60,790 bases of DNA from assembly GCA_019420905.1 (NCBI GenBank), contig JAHZGH010000008.1, positions 1 through 60,790 of the forward strand, written 5' to 3'. A program made the position numbers and the translations under genes. The stretch comes from Succinivibrionaceae bacterium. Lineage in GTDB: Bacteria; Pseudomonadota; Gammaproteobacteria; Enterobacterales; Succinivibrionaceae. This document shows, piece by piece, positions 7,695 through 17,156 of this stretch. Every line of letters starts with the position of its first letter. The stretch's first letter is position 1. The notes beneath the pieces were generated by a model. That model worked only from the letters and a program-made list of their open reading frames with translations. It was not told the origin of the DNA and made no database searches.

Positions 7695-8147
7695 TTATAA
7701 TTATTATTTTTAATAATTACGGAGAAAACCGCTGTCTATTAATTATCCATGCAAATTTAATTATTTGCTTTTAAAAAGCTCATATTCTGACCGTAAATAA
7801 CACTATTTCATAAATTTTAGCTTAATATAAAATAATTAGCGGTCTGTTTATGCTTAATGAATGAAGATATTCGAAAATAAGTATGAAGAGCTAATTCCTG
7901 CCTAAATACAAAATATATCATAATATGCCTTAATTTCTATGCCGAGTTATCTTTCTGAATATTTAATAAGAATACTTGAGAACAAAGCAAAATATTAGTA
8001 CGATGAAAGTGAAGATTGCCAGTACAGCATGCTATCTACAGGATTTCTTATTTGCATTCTGATCAGTCTGTGTTTGACTTCAGCACAGAAAAAATATTCA
8101 TCAGTAAAACTGAATTGATTTACCAATGATAAATTAACTTGTTGCTT
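7695..8147. other. gene-free upstream region of the SWIM/MoxR cluster
   Basis: About 450 AT-rich bases with no open frame of interest on either strand. It is expected to hold the promoter of the five-gene cluster. I see no strong ribosome binding site directly before 8148 and no RNA gene or repeat. Confidence 0.5.
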
Positions 8148-9479
8148 ATGCTATTGAACTTAACAGAAGAACAAATACTGCAGCTTGCTCCTGACGCCTC
8201 ATCTGTAAAAGCCGCTAAAGGACTCGCAACCTTAAATAAATGGGTACTCAGAGAATGTAGCGAACATGCAATCTGGGGGCATTGCCAGGGAAGCGGAAAA
8301 AATCCATATCAGACTGTAATAGATTTAAACAACATAGCGTTCAAATGTTCCTGCCCGAGCCGAAAATTTCCATGTAAGCATGGAATTGGACTGCTGTTGC
8401 TGTACGTTCGACAACCAGACCAATTCAAACAAACGAATGAACCTGACTGGGTAAACACATGGCTTGCAAAAAGATCTGAAAATGCTGCAAAGAAAGAGCT
8501 TAAAGCCAAAAATAAATCTCCTACAGATGAAGCCGCTCAAGCTAAAAGACAAGAAAAGCGTCACCAAAAAGTACTAGCAGGAATTTCAGATCTTGAAGTA
8601 TGGATGAAGGATCTGGTAAGAAATGGTTTCTTGAATGTCCCTGAGCATGCCTATACCATATTTGATAATATGGCAAGGAGAATGATTGATGCCCAAGCAC
8701 CAGGTCTTGCAATGAGACTGAGAGCCTTGCAGGAAATAGACTTCAATTCAGAAACATGGAAATCCTACCTTACAGAAAGCATGGCTAAACTGTATCTGCT
8801 AGTGCAAAGCTACAAGAACATAGAAAATCTTTCTGAAGATTGGAAAAATGAGATACGCACCCAGATTGGATATTCTCAATCCAAGGATAGTGTTCTTGCT
8901 GAAGAAGCGATAGCAGACAGCTGGCTTGTGCTTCACAAGCAGTCTCGTAAAATCAACGATATCAATACTGACATATATTGGTTTTACGGGAAAAGGAATA
9001 AGCTTTTCACCAAGTGCCTGAATTTTACCGCTGCTGGATCCTGTTCTACAGAAAACTGGGTTCCAGGAAGTGTTTATGAAGGTACGCTATGCTTGTATAA
9101 AGGCATCGGAACATGCCGTCGAGCATTGTTCAAAAAATTTGAATTTATTAAAGAGAATTTTGTACCTGAATGCAGCACAAATCTGAAACAGGCTGCCGCC
9201 GTATACCGTAATGCCATGTTCACAAATCCTTTTTCTGAGGACATTCCCATACTTATAAATGACGTTACGGCAGTCCGTAATGGGGAAAAATACACTCTGC
9301 TAGACAATGCAGGAAATGCAGTTAGAGTAAAGATGCCTGAAAAGACTTTCATTGATATTCTTGCCTTGACAGGCGGAAATCCTTTCGCATCGCTGCTTCT
9401 TGTAAACGGCGATTTATGGGAACTGAAATCTGTTTGGTACAACAAAGAATATTATACTTGGATAGATGAACATAACTGA
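8148..9479 (+). CDS. SWIM zinc-finger domain protein of a MoxR/VWA cluster (YehQ-like)
   Basis: A 443-residue protein. A SWIM zinc finger of form CxCx6CxH is visible at residues 67-78 (CSCPSRKFPCKH), preceded by the usual W..R...CQGSGKNPY context; SWIM domains bind DNA or protein. A Lys/Glu/Ala-rich linker follows at about 110-145, then a helical region without a recognised domain. I chose the ATG at 8148; two upstream TTG codons are open, and none has a clear ribosome binding site. The gene overlaps the next by 14 bases. E. coli YehQ is, from memory, a SWIM protein in a similar cluster. The cellular role is unknown. Confidence 0.75.
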   Translation: MLLNLTEEQILQLAPDASSVKAAKGLATLNKWVLRECSEHAIWGHCQGSGKNPYQTVIDLNNIAFKCSCPSRKFPCKHGIGLLLLYVRQPDQFKQTNEPDWVNTWLAKRSENAAKKELKAKNKSPTDEAAQAKRQEKRHQKVLAGISDLEVWMKDLVRNGFLNVPEHAYTIFDNMARRMIDAQAPGLAMRLRALQEIDFNSETWKSYLTESMAKLYLLVQSYKNIENLSEDWKNEIRTQIGYSQSKDSVLAEEAIADSWLVLHKQSRKINDINTDIYWFYGKRNKLFTKCLNFTAAGSCSTENWVPGSVYEGTLCLYKGIGTCRRALFKKFEFIKENFVPECSTNLKQAAAVYRNAMFTNPFSEDIPILINDVTAVRNGEKYTLLDNAGNAVRVKMPEKTFIDILALTGGNPFASLLLVNGDLWELKSVWYNKEYYTWIDEHN

Positions 9480-10941
9480 ACATATCATACAGGCTGCACT
9501 GCTTGGAACAGCCAACTGCGAATTCTCAGCTGAGTCCTTACCCGGCGCTCTTCAGTCTCTGGCTGACAGAATCAGCGAAAAATCCGAAGATCAGGAAGCA
9601 TTCCTTTACATGACCGCAGCCTCAGCTTTTGCCTACAGTCGAGCCGGATGGGAACCTGCCTTAGCAAAAGGCTTTGTTCCTATGAAAACAGCTCCTAAAG
9701 AGGAGCTGCCATATTTTAATAAAGCACAAAGCATGCTTTTTTCTAAACTTAATGGCACGCATTATATGCTGGCTTATGCCTACCGCATAGCGCAAAAGTC
9801 AGGAAAAATCATTTCACCTGAATATCTACAGCCTCTTATCAGGCGTGCCTATGACAACACTAACCAATTGCGTTTTGAAGAGCGCAGACTAATGAAAGGC
9901 CTTATAGGAAACAGAGGCCTATGGCTTATAAGTCAGATGGGGCTTGGCGGACAAGATTGTGAAAGCATTGATTCCTGGGAAACAGCAGCTCATAGCGAAC
10001 GAAAGGATATGCTTTTAAGATACAGACAGCAGGATCCTGCTGCGGCTCTTGAACTGCTCCGTAAGGACTGGAAGAGCGAGCCGGCCAACCATCGTAACGA
10101 TTTTCTAGAATGTCTTCGAGCAAACATCAGCAAAGCTGATGAACCATTCATACAAAATGTTATGGAATCTGACCGCAGTAATGCCGTCAAAGAAACAGCT
10201 CGAAAACTTCTGTGCATGATTCCAAATTCAGCAATGGTGGCACGCTACTGCGAGCTTCTGCGCGGACATATTAAATACAGCCTGCTTACTGGATGGTCAT
10301 ACAAAGAAATCATATACACACAGGAAATGAAGGATCTTGGATTATCTGAGGTAAGCTCAAACAAAAAAGAAAGCGATTCTGAATTTATTCTAAGACAGCT
10401 AGCTGAACGAGTTCCTCTAAGCTTCTGGTGTGATGTATATGGCTGCGGAATGGAAAAGGCTGCGAGGAAATTAGCCAAGCGTCCTCCTTTTAAGAATTTT
10501 CTGGTTCTGGAAAAGCCGATACTAAATTTTTCAGACGGGCTGTGGGCTTTCTATACTCTGAAAGAAGATCCTTCCTATCTTCATAAACCTGAGCTTGTTG
10601 CTATGCTTACGCCCTCCCAGCGCGAGGAAATCAGCTGGCCTGAAACTGTCCGAAATTTTAGTTACATTCCAAATTTATGGTATGGAAACAATTACGAGGC
10701 GTGGGGACCAAAATTCTCTTCTAGCGTCCTATCTTGGATCCTAAAACAAGGCTTTCTATATTATGCTGCAGATATGGCCGAGCATCTTGCCTTGCACATT
10801 CCTGCGCATCTTAGGTCCATAATTGAAGCTAAAGCAGCCTCTTCAGCAGAAGTTTCTCCATCTATGAATGAATTCTGCTTAAAAATGCTGGAATTTATGG
10901 ATCTTAAATCTGAAATTGATACTTTGTTAAATGAAAAATAA
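9466..10941 (+). CDS. DUF5691-like protein of the MoxR/VWA cluster
   Basis: A 491-residue soluble protein opening ITEHIIQAALLGTANCEF, with the ALLGT pattern I associate with DUF5691. These proteins are found next to SWIM proteins and MoxR ATPases. The middle part (about 180-260) looks like helical repeats: ...AALELLRKDWKSEPANHRNDFLECLR... No catalytic motif is recognisable. It overlaps the SWIM gene by 14 bases and is followed 14 bases later by the ATPase gene, so the three are one transcript. A role as adaptor or substrate-recognition partner of the ATPase is inference from context. Confidence 0.65.
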   Translation: MNITEHIIQAALLGTANCEFSAESLPGALQSLADRISEKSEDQEAFLYMTAASAFAYSRAGWEPALAKGFVPMKTAPKEELPYFNKAQSMLFSKLNGTHYMLAYAYRIAQKSGKIISPEYLQPLIRRAYDNTNQLRFEERRLMKGLIGNRGLWLISQMGLGGQDCESIDSWETAAHSERKDMLLRYRQQDPAAALELLRKDWKSEPANHRNDFLECLRANISKADEPFIQNVMESDRSNAVKETARKLLCMIPNSAMVARYCELLRGHIKYSLLTGWSYKEIIYTQEMKDLGLSEVSSNKKESDSEFILRQLAERVPLSFWCDVYGCGMEKAARKLAKRPPFKNFLVLEKPILNFSDGLWAFYTLKEDPSYLHKPELVAMLTPSQREEISWPETVRNFSYIPNLWYGNNYEAWGPKFSSSVLSWILKQGFLYYAADMAEHLALHIPAHLRSIIEAKAASSAEVSPSMNEFCLKMLEFMDLKSEIDTLLNEK

Positions 10942-10955
10942 TAATTGATAGTCAT

Positions 10956-12035
10956 ATGAGCACTTTACTAAGACAACATGCAGAGCAACAGTTCGCTGAG
11001 GAACTTCATGAACTGAAAAAGAACGAAACCAACCCTATTCCAGAAAACTGGGAAATATCTCCTCAGTCAGTAGTAACCTATCTTATGGGAGGAACTCTGA
11101 AAAACGGTTTCGAGATTTCACCAAAATATATAGGAAACCGTCGCTTAATTGAAATTGCTGTGGCAACTCTTGTCACCGACCGTGCCTTGCTTCTGTACGG
11201 TCTTCCCGGCACTGCAAAAAGCTGGGTCAGCGAACACATGGCTGCAGCTATATCCGGCGATTCTACATTGATTGTACAGGGGTCTGCCGGAACTGGAGAA
11301 GAAGCCATCCGTTACGGATGGAACTATGCTCGGCTTCTTGCTGAAGGTCCTAGTGAAGGAGCTCTAGTACAGACCCCGATTATGAAGGCTATGCAGGAAG
11401 GCAAGATTGGCCGCATTGAAGAGCTTACACGTATCGGTTCAGACGTACAGGATACGCTCATCACTATTCTTTCCGAAAAAGCTATGCCCATTCCCGAACT
11501 TAATAAGGAAGTACAGGCTATCCGCGGATTCAATATCATAGCCACAGCCAATAACAGAGATAAAGGCGTAAATGACCTTTCAAGCGCATTAAAACGCCGT
11601 TTCAACACAGTCATTCTCCCGCTTCCTGACACTCTTGATGAAGAGGTTGACATCGTTCGCCGCCGTGTGGAGAATTTTGAAAAAGTTATGCAGCTTCCTG
11701 CAGAAAAACCAGCCCTTGATGAAATCCGCCGTGTCGTCACTATATTCCGTGAGCTGCGTCAGGGAGCAACTAATGACGGCAAGACAAAGCTAAAAAGTCC
11801 AAGCGGCACGCTAAGTACAGCAGAAGCCATATCTGTAGTGAACAACGGCCTTGCCATGGCCGGCTATTTCGGCGACGGCCAAATTCATGCAGAAGATCTT
11901 GTTTCTGGAATTCTAGGAGCTGTGGTGAAAGACCCTGTACAGGACAAAGTAGTATGGCAGGAATACATGGAGACTGTAGTTAAGAACCGAGACGGCTGGA
12001 AAGATATCTACAGAGCTTCAAGAGATATGATTTAA
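10956..12035 (+). CDS. MoxR-family AAA+ ATPase (YehL-like)
   Basis: A 359-residue AAA+ protein. Walker A GLPGTAKS is at residues 82-89, preceded by ALLLYG. A sensor-type strand GFNIIATANNRD and arginine-finger region SSALKRRFNT follow, as in MoxR ATPases. The C-terminal lid contains KLKSPSGTLSTAEAISVV. MoxR proteins work as hexameric chaperone-like machines with a VWA partner, here encoded two genes downstream. Length is close to E. coli YehL (about 362 as I recall). It is in an operon with spacing of 14 bases upstream and 28 downstream. Confidence 0.9.
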   Translation: MSTLLRQHAEQQFAEELHELKKNETNPIPENWEISPQSVVTYLMGGTLKNGFEISPKYIGNRRLIEIAVATLVTDRALLLYGLPGTAKSWVSEHMAAAISGDSTLIVQGSAGTGEEAIRYGWNYARLLAEGPSEGALVQTPIMKAMQEGKIGRIEELTRIGSDVQDTLITILSEKAMPIPELNKEVQAIRGFNIIATANNRDKGVNDLSSALKRRFNTVILPLPDTLDEEVDIVRRRVENFEKVMQLPAEKPALDEIRRVVTIFRELRQGATNDGKTKLKSPSGTLSTAEAISVVNNGLAMAGYFGDGQIHAEDLVSGILGAVVKDPVQDKVVWQEYMETVVKNRDGWKDIYRASRDMI

Positions 12036-12063
12036 TTGACGTATTTTGCATGCATCAACTAAT

Positions 12064-14286
12064 ATGACAGACATTCATTTATTGGGAATACGTCATCATG
12101 GACCAGGATCCTGCCGAAATATCCTTAAGGAACTAAAGCAGATCTGCCCAGATCTCATTCTGCTTGAAGGACCTATGGAAGCAGAGGCTCTCATGTCTTT
12201 TGCTGCTGATGAGCAGATGAAGCCGCCGGTAGCCCTGCTAGGCTATCAGCCAGATGCTCCGCAGAATGCCGTATTCTATCCGTTTGCAGACTTTTCTCCT
12301 GAATGGCAGGCATTGCGCTATGCTATTTTGGAAAATGTTGCTTTACGCTTCTTCGACCTCCCGCTTGCTCACTCTCTTGCCTTTAAATCGGAGAACAAAA
12401 ATGACAGCAAGCCTTATGATGTAAATGATGAAGCTACTAAAAATCCAAGAGATCCGTTTGACCTGCTGGCAGAAGCTGCCGGCTATTCTGACGGTGAATC
12501 ATGGTGGAATATGAACATTGAACAGCGCAGAAACAGCAGCTGCATTTTTGAAGCTGTAAAGGAAGCTGTAACTGCACTTAGGGAAGCCTTGCCAGGATAC
12601 TCCTCCAGAATAGATCTTGTGCGCGAAGCGTGGATGCGGCGTATGCTCCGTAATGCTAAAAAGGAATCTTTCGAACGCATAGCCGTAATCTGCGGAGCCT
12701 GGCATGTTCCGGCATTGGAAAATATGCCTAAAGTTAAGGAAGACAACGAGCTGCTAAAAAAGCTTCCGAAAGTGAAAGCTGAGTGTACTTGGATACCTTG
12801 GACATATAACAGGCTCACATTCAGCAGCGGTTACGGCGCTGGTATAGATTCCCCAGGATGGTATCATTACCTGTGGCATCATCCTGATGATGACGGCTCC
12901 TTGTGGGTCGGCCGTATAGCAGCCCTGCTGAGAAAAAAAGACATGGACATTTCCGTAGCCCATGTAATTGAAACTGTTCGTCTGGCACAAACTACAGCCG
13001 CATTGCGGAAGCTGCCGGCTCCAACGCTTGAGGAATACAGCGAGGCAGTTACGACCGTAATGGGCTTTGGTGATGATATGCTGCTGCAGCTCATAAAAGA
13101 ACAGCTCATCGTAGGAGATCGTATCGGCAAGGTACCAAAAGCTGTACCTAAAGTACCTCTACTGATTGATGTAGAGCGTCTGCAAAAACGTCTGCGAGTT
13201 CCTTTTACGGCAGAAATAAAGGAAATGACGCTTGATCTGCGAAAGGAAACCGATCTGGAACGCAGCCTATTCTTCCACCGACTAGCTTTGCTTGACATAG
13301 ATTGGGCAAAACCTGAAGCCGCTGACGGTAAAGGCACTTTCAAGGAAAAATGGAGCCTTTACCATAAGCCCGAACAGATTGTCTGCATCATAGAACGGGC
13401 CGTATGGGGCAATACCATAGAAGAAGCCGTACAGAAGTATATCTCTGATCGCATGACTGGAATTACCTGCATTCCTGAACTGACGGAGCTGCTAAATCAG
13501 GTGATTCCTGCCAATCTTCCTAAGCTTGTAGAGGCAATGACTGCTCAACTTGACCGTCTGTCAGCTGCATCTGCAGATATTGTAGAGATGATGGAAGCTA
13601 TTCCAAATCTGGTAAATATCGTGCGTTACGGTGATGTCAGAAACCTAGATTTCAGCAAAGTTGGCAACATGCTCCAGAGCATGGTGGCACGTATACTTGC
13701 AGGAGGACTGCTCGTCTGCATAAATATTGACGAGGATGCGGCCAGCAAATTGCTTGAACATTTATCAGCTACCCATTATGCCGTATCCACGCTTAATGAT
13801 AAAGAACTAAATGACATGTGGTTCGGGTTCATACAGCAGATCCGCAATTCATCAAGAACGCATCCGCTAATCTCTGGATATGCAGCTCGCATACTGTATG
13901 ATAAAAAGAAAATATCGCCTGAGGAGATGAGCAACGCCTTGAGCTTTTATTCATCAGTTGGCAACACGTCTTCCGACACTGCTTACTGGCTTGAGGGATT
14001 TTTACATGCATCTGGTTCAGTACTGCTGCTTGACGACAATCTATGGCAGCTTGTAAACAGCTGGCTCTGCGGGCTAAGCGACAAGAATTTCATAGAACTT
14101 CTGCCTATTATAAGACGTACATTCAGCAATTTCACCACTGCAGAACGTCGCAGGCTCGGTGAAAAGGCTAGAGGATTTGAGCTGAATGGGGCTAATAATG
14201 AAACTGCTGCAGGAAATAGCCTCTACAATGATGAAGATGCATCCAAAGTAATACCTCTGCTAGGTAAACTTCTAGGAATCGGATAA
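12064..14286 (+). CDS. DUF5682-like protein (YehM-like)
   Basis: A 740-residue soluble protein starting MTDIHLLGIRHHGPGSCRNI, a hallmark of the DUF5682 family, followed by DLILLEGPMEAEAL. This N-terminal part (about 1-250) resembles TraB/PrgY-like folds with GxRHxGP and an acidic LEGP motif; GAWHVPALE near 220 is another conserved His patch. The remainder is helical. I chose the ATG at 12064 because the family starts there; the open TTG at 12046 is less likely. The gene sits between MoxR and VWA genes as in E. coli yehL-yehM-yehP. Biochemical activity is unknown; the conserved histidines may bind metal. Confidence 0.75.
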   Translation: MTDIHLLGIRHHGPGSCRNILKELKQICPDLILLEGPMEAEALMSFAADEQMKPPVALLGYQPDAPQNAVFYPFADFSPEWQALRYAILENVALRFFDLPLAHSLAFKSENKNDSKPYDVNDEATKNPRDPFDLLAEAAGYSDGESWWNMNIEQRRNSSCIFEAVKEAVTALREALPGYSSRIDLVREAWMRRMLRNAKKESFERIAVICGAWHVPALENMPKVKEDNELLKKLPKVKAECTWIPWTYNRLTFSSGYGAGIDSPGWYHYLWHHPDDDGSLWVGRIAALLRKKDMDISVAHVIETVRLAQTTAALRKLPAPTLEEYSEAVTTVMGFGDDMLLQLIKEQLIVGDRIGKVPKAVPKVPLLIDVERLQKRLRVPFTAEIKEMTLDLRKETDLERSLFFHRLALLDIDWAKPEAADGKGTFKEKWSLYHKPEQIVCIIERAVWGNTIEEAVQKYISDRMTGITCIPELTELLNQVIPANLPKLVEAMTAQLDRLSAASADIVEMMEAIPNLVNIVRYGDVRNLDFSKVGNMLQSMVARILAGGLLVCINIDEDAASKLLEHLSATHYAVSTLNDKELNDMWFGFIQQIRNSSRTHPLISGYAARILYDKKKISPEEMSNALSFYSSVGNTSSDTAYWLEGFLHASGSVLLLDDNLWQLVNSWLCGLSDKNFIELLPIIRRTFSNFTTAERRRLGEKARGFELNGANNETAAGNSLYNDEDASKVIPLLGKLLGIG

Positions 14287-14299
14287 ACAGAAACAAAAT

Positions 14300-15430
14300 A
14301 TGGAAACAGAATATTTAAAAAGATGGCGCATGGCTCTCGGAGGAAATACAGCTGATGGGACTGGCGTCACTCTGACGATAGAAGAACAGCGTCTTGATAA
14401 TTCACTAGAAGCCGTATATGACAGCAACAAACGCGGAGGACTAGGATCATCAGCTCCAAAAGTAAGTCGCTGGCTTGGAGATATAAGGGAATTTTTCCCT
14501 CAAACCGTCGTACAGATCATCCAAAGAGATGCCATCAAGCGCCTGCATATCGACTCATTGCTAACTGAAAAGGAAATGCTGGCAACAGTTGTCCCTGACG
14601 TGCATCTGGTAGCCACACTGATGTCTCTTGGAAAAGCCATCCCGGAAAAAAACAAGGATATGGCACGTCAGGTTGTGCGCAAAGTTGTGGATGAGCTGCT
14701 GCGCAAGCTCTCTTCCCCGACTCAGCAGGCTGTCACAGGCGCTTTAAACCGTTCAGCAAGAAGGCGTAATCCTCGTTACAATGAGATAGACTGGAAAACA
14801 ACCATCTTAAAGAACCTAAAGAACTACCAGCCTCAATATAAGACCATCATACCTGAAGTTAGAATAGGATACGGACGCAAACGCAAGGCTTTAAAGGATA
14901 TCATTCTCTGTCTTGACCAGAGCGGTTCTATGGGAACTTCTGTAGTCTATTCTGGAATCTTCGGTTCGGTACTGGCTTCTTTGCCGTCCGTCAGTACAAG
15001 AATGATTGTATTTGATACCTCGGTAGTTGATCTTACTGACGATTTGCAGGATCCTGTTGACCTTCTGTTCGGTGTCCAGCTCGGAGGAGGAACAGACATT
15101 GCCAGAGCTTTGACCTACTGTCAGAGCGTGATCACTCGGCCGCAGGATACCGTGCTGATACTGGTGACCGATCTGTATGAAGGAGGCGACGCAAAGGAAA
15201 TGCGCAAGCGCTTTGCCTCTATCGTGGCCAGCGGTGTGCAGCTGATTGTGCTCCCTGCGCTGAATGATGACGGAGCTCCAAGTTATGACAAGCATCATGC
15301 CGAATATCTTGCCACTCTCGGCGTTCCTACCTTTGCCTGCACACCAGACAAATTTCCTGACCTGATGGCTGCAGCATTGAACAAACAGGATATCGGAATG
15401 TGGGCGTCAAAGAACATTAAAGACAAATAG
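14300..15430 (+). CDS. VWA domain protein, partner of MoxR ATPase (YehP-like)
   Basis: A 376-residue protein with a C-terminal von Willebrand factor A domain. All MIDAS elements are present: DQSGS at 206-210, the Thr in LGGGTDIARAL and the Asp in LVTDLYEGGD, so it should bind Mg2+ and a protein ligand. The N-terminal 190 residues are helical and basic (RSARRRNPRYNEIDWKTTI). VWA proteins couple to MoxR ATPases to remodel or load metals into client proteins. Length equals E. coli YehP (about 378). It is the last gene of the cluster. No terminator hairpin with a T-run follows. Confidence 0.85.
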   Translation: METEYLKRWRMALGGNTADGTGVTLTIEEQRLDNSLEAVYDSNKRGGLGSSAPKVSRWLGDIREFFPQTVVQIIQRDAIKRLHIDSLLTEKEMLATVVPDVHLVATLMSLGKAIPEKNKDMARQVVRKVVDELLRKLSSPTQQAVTGALNRSARRRNPRYNEIDWKTTILKNLKNYQPQYKTIIPEVRIGYGRKRKALKDIILCLDQSGSMGTSVVYSGIFGSVLASLPSVSTRMIVFDTSVVDLTDDLQDPVDLLFGVQLGGGTDIARALTYCQSVITRPQDTVLILVTDLYEGGDAKEMRKRFASIVASGVQLIVLPALNDDGAPSYDKHHAEYLATLGVPTFACTPDKFPDLMAAALNKQDIGMWASKNIKDK

Positions 15431-17156
15431 AAAAAGATATAAAGCTTTCAGATAAAATGTTAGAAATAAAAAACAAGACGATCGGCAGCAAATGCTAAGC
15501 AAAAATCTGCTTCTGTTTGCAAGGAGGCATTAGACCTCCTGCCTACCACACTAAAAAGCTTTAAAACTCATCTTGGGCTGGCATGTTTAATCAAAAAAGA
15601 TCATTTCATTGATGCATAACTGCGCTAAGCTGCTGACTTTTTTCTGCAAATATTACAAGTTCGATAGAAATAGACAAGCCTTTCATAATACTGGACCTTA
15701 TTAAGCATATTATCCGAATAATTTTAAATAATACCAATACAAAAGAAATTATTATATATTTTTCTAAAATTCCTTTGATAAAGTTACGTTACAGTCCTCC
15801 AGAAACTGCTGAAAAATCTCTTCTGTCAAGAAAGTATGGTAAAACCTTAGTGAAGCTGAGTCCTTATTCAGATAATATTATTTCCCTGCTTCCCGGATAA
15901 AAGCTGCATAAAAAGTTCTGCTTTAAAATAGGTACACAACAGTACTCTTGCCTATAATGCTGGAGGACATCTTTAACGCATACTCTGCAGCTTATGTCAT
16001 TAAATACTCTTTCATCAGTTTAGATCGCTTCAAATTTACTGTATCAATATGATAAAAAGCTCCTCGGCTGACGTTTCAGCAGCTCCAGCTACTCTCTGAT
16101 AAAAAGTATATAAGGATCTTTGCAAAATGAAGATAAAGCGCTATTTGAAAGCTTGAAAAATACGACAATAAAAAAATCCACGTATTTTCTTATTCATTGC
16201 CGGCTTTCAAGCAAAATTTCAATTTATTGATAAACAAATAAAAATTATATTATTACAAAAAATATTCAAAAAATTCGTTTTACGAAAGGATCAATTGACA
16301 TGAATATTATTCTTCAATTAAAAAATATCATAATAAGAATTTTAAAATAATAATGAAGCTTGTACGCAGCTGAAAAGCAAAATAAACTTATTAGACAATA
16401 CTGGAAACATCTATTGTTCTGCGGAATTTTTAAATTTAGATAATGAATTTCATAAACATATTTACCAGCCTTTTCAAAAGCAGCCTATTGCTTGAATAAA
16501 TAATCAGAAATATCAAAACTGCTCCCTAAGCTTATTTGCCGTCTTACAATAAAATATCTAAAAGCAGCTATCATTATAATAAATATAAAATCATAAAATT
16601 ATGAATGCCTTAAAAGGTTTGCCTTTAAATATTTTACAAATCCATATAACCAGCTTGCATTTAATACAATAAATAATTTAGACATAAGAACGATAATAAT
16701 TACAAGAAATTAATATCAAAAAGCATCTGGTTATAATACCTCTGAAAAATAAATTCTAAAGTTTATCTTCATTTAATCACTAAACATACCAATATATTAC
16801 TTTCCGATCGGTTTTATTTTTTTTAATTTAAAAATTCATATCAACAGATTATTCATACTAAAAAATTAGGAGGGAATATTTTTATATTTTAATAAGCAAA
16901 AATAAACTATTTTAATTTATTTAAATAATAAGGATATATATTATATATATTTATATAATATAACTTATATATAAGATTAGAATATATACTCTTATTACAA
17001 ATATACATATTTTATATATTAATAGATACCTAGTTTACATAATTAAAAAGATTTTATTTTATTAACAAATAAATATAGAATGCATGCAAATAAAGCATTT
17101 TTTGGCAGTCATTGGCCATTAAATAATGATATTCAAAATAATATAAAAATAAATTT
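15431..17156. other. 1.7 kb region without a convincing gene
   Basis: The left half (to about 16100) has nearly normal base composition and holds an 87-codon open frame without an ATG (15637-15900, ending SPYSDNIISLLPG), which may be a decayed coding fragment; I do not recognise it. The right half is extremely AT-rich, with an almost pure A/T tract around 16920-17000. A 16-codon frame at 16300 has AAAGGA eleven bases upstream, but this is too little to call a gene. The autotransporter promoter must lie at the right end. Confidence 0.5.

Noticed and set aside
12879..13343. 154-codon antisense frame within the DUF5682-like gene, and similar antisense frames in the MoxR and DUF5691 genes
   Set aside because: The products are Ser/Arg-rich and low in complexity, as expected for shadows of real genes; no ribosome binding sites fit.
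16300..16350. 16-codon peptide with AAAGGA upstream
   Set aside because: Too short, spacing of the ribosome binding site is long, and the codons are just AT-rich background.
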